This document shows positions 59,727 to 64,000 of a DNA stretch of 64,000 nucleotides, piece by piece. Source of the DNA: Peribolospora baueri (lineage: Eukaryota > Basidiomycota > Peribolosporomycetes > Peribolosporales > Peribolosporaceae). Every line of letters starts with the position of its first letter. The first letter of the stretch is position 1. A program made the position numbers and the translations under genes. Below the pieces are notes generated by a model. It was not told where the DNA came from, made no database searches, and saw nothing but the letters and a program-made list of their open reading frames with translations. The stretch is taken from NCBI GenBank assembly GCA_029717555.1, contig JAMDHS010000027.1, forward strand, positions 62,001-126,000. Reading direction: 5' to 3'.

Positions 59727-62565
59727 TCAGAGCAAGCCGCGCAAAACGAGCAATAACCGCTCGCACAGACACAACACCACCTCTTCCTCCCTCTCCTCTT
59801 CTCCTTCCTTTTCCTCTTTCTTTGTCGACTCTCCCTTCAGAGCCGAAGAGGATGGCGGGGACGAACTCGAAGGGATCCGAACGATTCCGAAACCCATCAT
59901 GAACCCCGGTCCCTCCTCCCCTCCTCCGCCTCCGCCGTCGCCCCCAGAGAGCCTGACGACCCTCTGCTTTGCGTAAACGTCCTTGGCGCGCTCGGGAGCG
60001 TAGTAGACGAACAAATTCCCCGCTCCGCTCCCCATCATCCCTGCCGCTGGCGCTCTCGAGCGAGCGGAAGAAGAGGATGCGGAAGAGGAAAAGTGCGAGG
60101 CGGGCGCAAGGGGACTTTCGAATGCGAAAACGACCCCGCCTCCTCCTCCGCCTTCCCCACCCCCAGGGGTCGTCCCGGGCGTAGGCCGCGATCGGGTTAC
60201 AGTCGGGGGGATGTGATGAAGGACGTGGTGAGCGTCTTTCTTGGAAGCGAGGACGAACGCGAGCGCCGGGAAAGTGGAAATGTGCGTCCATTCGTCGTCC
60301 TCCATGTCTTTTTCTGTTCTTTCCCCTCGCCCATCGTCCACGAGCCCGTTTGTAGAGGCGGAGAAGGACGAGGAAGGAGGGGGTCGGAAGACGAGGCCGT
60401 CGATGTCGGATTTGATCACTGCGGGGTCACCTTGCGAAAGGCTGGATGGGCAGGAGGACGACGACGGTTTGTGGTCGGAGAAGGAGGAGGGGGATGAAGA
60501 AGGGACATCGAGGGAGACGGGAAAGGGCCAGGCCAAGACGGTGGAAGGCCGAGCGGAGGGAGCGGGGCTCGTCGTCAGGCGCACCGCCCGCCCACGAGAA
60601 CTGGAGGAAGAAACGTCGTGGTCAGGTTCAGGCCCAGGCTCGACCCACGTCCACCGCGTGTCCTTGCCGACGCTCCCGTCCGCCTCTTCGTCGCCTTCTC
60701 CGAACAAGCCCGCAGACCCGGCCGCCGACCCCGCGCCGGCCGCCATTCCCATCCCCACACCCGGTCCCCGACCAGAAGCATAGGCCGCCTCCTCATGCCT
60801 CCTCACGACCTCCTCCGCATCCAACTCATCCTCCCGGTCGATCTCCACGGTGTACTTGTCCAGGGAAGCGGCGATGGAGCGCAGGTATTCCGACGAAAGC
60901 GTCTCGTGCACTTCCGGCGGTTCGTCTTCGTCCGAGCGTAGGTTGCTCGTGGGGGTGAGAGAAAAGAGGTGAGGCCAGCGTGTGCCCTCGTTCGCCTTGG
61001 CGAGGTGGATCGTCAGCAGGCCCTTCGCTTTGGTCTCCCCGCCTCGCTCTTCCTCTCCTTCCTCCATGCCTTGCTCCTGGCCTTGCTGCCCCTCTTCCTC
61101 GCCAACCTTGGGAGAGGGGGGCCTCTCCCACTCCCATGTGCTCGCCTCCGCGTCAATCTCGTCCCACGTCCTCCTCTCTACGCCCCTCCCCAAAGAGTCT
61201 CCGTCTCTGCGCCGGAAATACGCGGCGAGCCCGGATTTTCGCGTCCACTGCTCCACCGCCTCGTCCCGGAAGACGAGGGAAAGGCCGGTGCTGGTAAAGC
61301 GTGCATCGATGGAGCGTTTGGGCGTGGTCGAGGGCAGAGGGATGGAGAGGGAGACGGTATCATGCGACTGGGTCCACGAGAAGGGGGAGGGCGCTGGCTG
61401 GCCTGAGGCTGAAGACGTCGAAAGAGCAGCCGCCGCCTCCGTTGTCGTCGTCGCCTCCGCTTTCTTCCCGTCAGGATGCGCTTCTGCTGGAGACGGGCGG
61501 GAAGACCCGGCTCCGGGGTCACGAACGGCGGTGGACGGACTATTTCCGCCAAGGACGTGGAACGTGTTTGGGGCACCCAGGAGGTGTCTCCCTGACAGCG
61601 GGTCAAGATGGACGTACGATGGCAGCTCGTCGCCGCGGAGCCTCCATACCGTCTCAAGTGGGGTGTGGGCGACCTGCTCCCCAGTGGGCGGGGACGCTTG
61701 GCGTGGACGAGCTTCTTGAGCGGCGGAAAGAGGGATGCGGACGAGATAAAGATCGAACACCGTCCGAACGGGGGCCCGGAGGTGACTTTTGGGGAGGTGA
61801 GGTCGCTCTTGCTCTGTGAGTCGTATCGCGGACGAGAGGAGGGCGAGCGCATGGGGTTCCGTCGGGTGGGGCTTCACGGCGTGAACCTTGGTGGGACGGA
61901 GAGCGGAGGTGGACGGGTCGGCGTCCGTGTCCATCGCATCGCCTTGACCGTCACGCACTGCAGGATAGTGCTCAAGATGCTCAAAGACGGTGAGCACGTC
62001 GGCGCGCCATGGGCGGTGCTCTGAGTGGACGTCGGGGGCGAGAGAGAGGAGGTAGAGTCGTCCGGTGCCGTCCGAGACGAGCCACAAGCGGGGGTCGATG
62101 GCATGCGCGGAGGGTGGCTCGGAGCTTGTGTCGGACGAAAACGACGAAATGGGGGAGGGGAGGGTGAGGAGCGTGGTCAAGGAGGGAGTGGTAGAACGCT
62201 GGTGAGGGGAGAGGGATGAGCAGCGTCAGGAACGGTCGGGTCGCTCAGGCGGAAGGGCCTCTGTGTGGCCTCGGCGAGGGAATGCGCACCCCTGTAAAGT
62301 AGACGAGCACGACGTTGAGCTCTTGGTCGACGTACATCGCCTGCCCGGGCGCGCCAACGCCGAGATGGTTGTGTAGCAGGGTGCTCTGCACCTGCTTGAA
62401 GCCGATGGTCTGTGCGGTGCGGCCGAATGCGAGGCCAGGAGGGGGGAGCGGGTGGGCAGCGACGACATGGTCCTGGTCAAGCGCGGCGTCGAGCCTGTAC
62501 GCCTCGAAGTGCGGATTGAGGAGCGTACGATTGCGCCGCATCGGGTCGACGTGAGCGGCCGCCAT
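59727..62565 (-). CDS. CS-domain protein like NudC domain-containing protein 1
   Basis: Probable Hsp90-type cochaperone adaptor of the NUDCD1 (CML66) group. Exon 1 is 62565-62290 and exon 2 is 62198-59727, joined in phase 0, giving about 915 residues. The N-terminus has NRTLLNPHFEAYRLD, the NUDCD1 opening block, then RLWLVSDGTGRLYLLSL from a beta-propeller-like region. The CS domain is PFSWTQSHDTVSLSIPLPST through DARFTSTGLSLVF. The rest has Ser/Gly/Glu-rich insertions; human NUDCD1 is 583 residues, so roughly a third of this protein is low-complexity insert. The exon 1 donor (GTGCGC) is weak, and a shorter gene starting inside exon 2 cannot be excluded. Confidence 0.78.
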
Positions 62566-63363
62566 GATGGATAGAGGGAGGTGAGTGGAAGCTTGGTCAC
62601 GCACACACGCACGAACCGCACGAACGTCGCTCGCTCGGACGCTCCCTTGCTCGCGCGCACGTGATCGGATCGCCGTTGCGCCTGCCGCAGTCGGCGACAT
62701 TCATCGATCACCGGCGGCCCATTTGTCTTCACGTGGCGCGCGGGCTGCTGACAAACCGGGCGGGTAGATTGAAATGGTGGTTTGAATTGGCGAATAGAGG
62801 GATTGAAAAGGGAGGTTAAGATTATGTCATGGTTGAAACGGTCTGACGCCGTCCGGCTCGCCTCCTTCGCTCCTCTCCTCCTGGCGGTGACCGGACGGTG
62901 ACGACCGTCGTCTCTTTCCTCTCTCCTCTTCTCGACGCTCACATCTCGTCCCCCTCCTACTCCCTTCCTCCTCCTCCTCCTCCTTCTCGCCTCTCGGACC
63001 GCCGCCACGCTCCTTCCATCTCACTCGTCGCCCACACGCAGCCCGTCCTCGCCGCCTTCGCTGCGCCGAACCACACGCCGTCTTCGACCGCATCTTGCGT
63101 GCATCGCTGCCGCCTCCTCCATCCATCCATCCCATCCCCCTCCCTCCAGCCCATCGTCCGTCTTCCTTCCTCCGCCCCCCATATTCACTACCATCGGATC
63201 GCCCACGGAAAGACAGAAGAGAAAGCTCACGAGCGCCCGCCCCATCGTCCACGCCAGCAACCACCCTGCCATCCGCCGGGGCAACTACCCTGTCCCAGCC
63301 TGGCCGTAGGACACCCTTCGCTTGCGGATACAGACCTGCTCGCTGCCGGGGCCCCTCCGAGAG
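62566..63363. other. Intergenic, pyrimidine-rich leader region
   Basis: Promoter of the minus-strand NUDCD1-like gene, then about 500 bases of C/T-rich sequence that suits a promoter or leader of the gene to the right. Overlapping Pro/Ser-rich frames are compositional. Confidence 0.35.
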
Positions 63364-64000
63364 ATGCCCGATCATCTCCCCCTGCCCCGCCAGCTCTCTC
63401 GTATCGTCTCCCCCTCGCCTCCTCTCTCCCACTCTCGGTCCGCCGTCGACCACCACCTTCACCCCTCAGACGCCTCCGCTTCTTCTTCCCTCTCTGCCGC
63501 CGGCCCCGCCGTTAGTGGATCTGCCGCAGGACCCTCCAGTTCCGCCTCTCATCTGCCCCCAGGCATGTCCGCTCCCGGTGCAAGCGCTTCTGCCGGCCCC
63601 GGAGATCAGAGAAGTCCGAGATACCCCGGGCCGGGAATGGCGTATCCCAGTGTGCCTTACGGTGAGCTCTCGCCCTCTTTCGTCTTCGATCATTCCACCC
63701 ATCCTTCGCCTCTGCCCCATTGCCTCTCCCGTTTCAGAGGGTTTTTTTTCTTCTTTCGTGAATGTTCGTTCAATGGTAGAGCAACGCCTAGCCGTTCACC
63801 ATGTCCGCCCGCCAGTGACTGGAGGGGGATCATGGCTGGGGCGTTCTACGGCGTGCCGGGCAGCGGACAAGCTCGTCCGACGGTATTGATTGGTCGTTGT
63901 TCATACCGACTGCCTAGACGAATACCCTCTCACACCTCTTCTTTTTCTTTTTCCTTCTCGCGCGATCCTTTGTTTACGTCACGGGATGCGACCTCGGCTC
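63364..64000 (+). CDS. N-terminal part of an unknown Ser/Pro-rich protein (partial)
   Basis: An ATG at 63364 opens a frame (MPDHLPLPRQLSRIVSPSPP) that runs through HLPPGMSAPGASASAGPGDQ and YPGPGMAYPSVPYG. A GTGAGC donor follows at about 63661. The frame happens to stay open to the window end, with IMAGAFYGVPGSGQARPT near 63830, but an intron from 63661 to about 63807 is likely. No domain is visible in the part present, so the function is unknown. Confidence 0.4.
   Translation, partial: MPDHLPLPRQLSRIVSPSPPLSHSRSAVDHHLHPSDASASSSLSAAGPAVSGSAAGPSSSASHLPPGMSAPGASASAGPGDQRSPRYPGPGMAYPSVPYGELSPSFVFDHSTHPSPLPHCLSRFRGFFFFFRECSFNGRATPSRSPCPPASDWRGIMAGAFYGVPGSGQARPTVLIGRCSYRLPRRIPSHTSSFSFSFSRDPLFTSRDATSA

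Noticed and set aside
63095-63889. 264-codon Pro-rich frame near the right end
   Set aside because: The overlapping frame starting at 63364 has a more protein-like start and a good splice donor. This frame reads C/T-rich leader as Pro/Ser.

Overview
This window is nuclear DNA from an intron-dense, GC-rich fungus, almost certainly a basidiomycete and perhaps a Pucciniomycotina-type yeast (placement inferred, not proven). The signs are many 70-110 nt introns with a GTGAGT-type donor and a short-pyrimidine/CAG acceptor, a DASH-complex gene, and homologues of fungal housekeeping genes. Gene models below were spliced by hand. Where I say the frame closes, the summed exon lengths are a multiple of three and the protein length fits the family.

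Layout. 1-691 (-): DAD2, DASH kinetochore subunit, 3' end outside the window. 1078-6333 (-): SET3-type PHD/SET protein. It is divergent from 6652-14902 (+): BRR2, the U5 snRNP helicase with 21 exons. The 318-nt gap between them holds a telobox palindrome. 15691-17886 (+): arylsulfotransferase-like gene with frame breaks. 18425-20878 (+): MFS transporter of the vacuolar basic amino acid (VBA) type. 21607-24788 (+): asparaginase with C-terminal ankyrin repeats. 24892-28262 (-): tyrosyl-DNA phosphodiesterase 1. 28674-30399 (-): acidic coiled-coil protein ending in DSDWE.

30400-38900 is gene-poor and accessory in character. It holds an unrecognised, probably decayed minus-strand gene (31670-33000), a TPR/CHAT-type repeat relic (34468-34716), many tetranucleotide microsatellites, and a very long leader before 38907-40953 (+), a bHLH transcription factor. 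42095-46121 (+) is an M1 aminopeptidase whose family C-terminus is missing and is followed by an AT-richer foreign-looking stretch. 47422-49479 (+) is a peroxisomal-type 3-ketoacyl-CoA thiolase that appears to need a single-nucleotide exon. 50104-51461 (-) is a BTB protein. 54231-57101 (-) is eRF3/SUP35. 57579-58979 (+) is a GLC8/inhibitor-2 protein. 59727-62565 (-) is a NUDCD1-like CS-domain protein. A gene probably starts near 63364 and leaves the window.

The genes are not an operon or cluster. They are ordinary nuclear genes for splicing, chromatin, kinetochore, translation termination, phosphatase control, DNA repair, beta-oxidation and peptide or amide hydrolysis. No CRISPR array, rRNA, tRNA or intact transposon was recognised. 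The most notable signals are the one-nucleotide exon at 47693, a set of GC-AG introns with GCGAGY donors, the replaced 3' end of the aminopeptidase, and the telomere-like palindrome between SET3 and BRR2.
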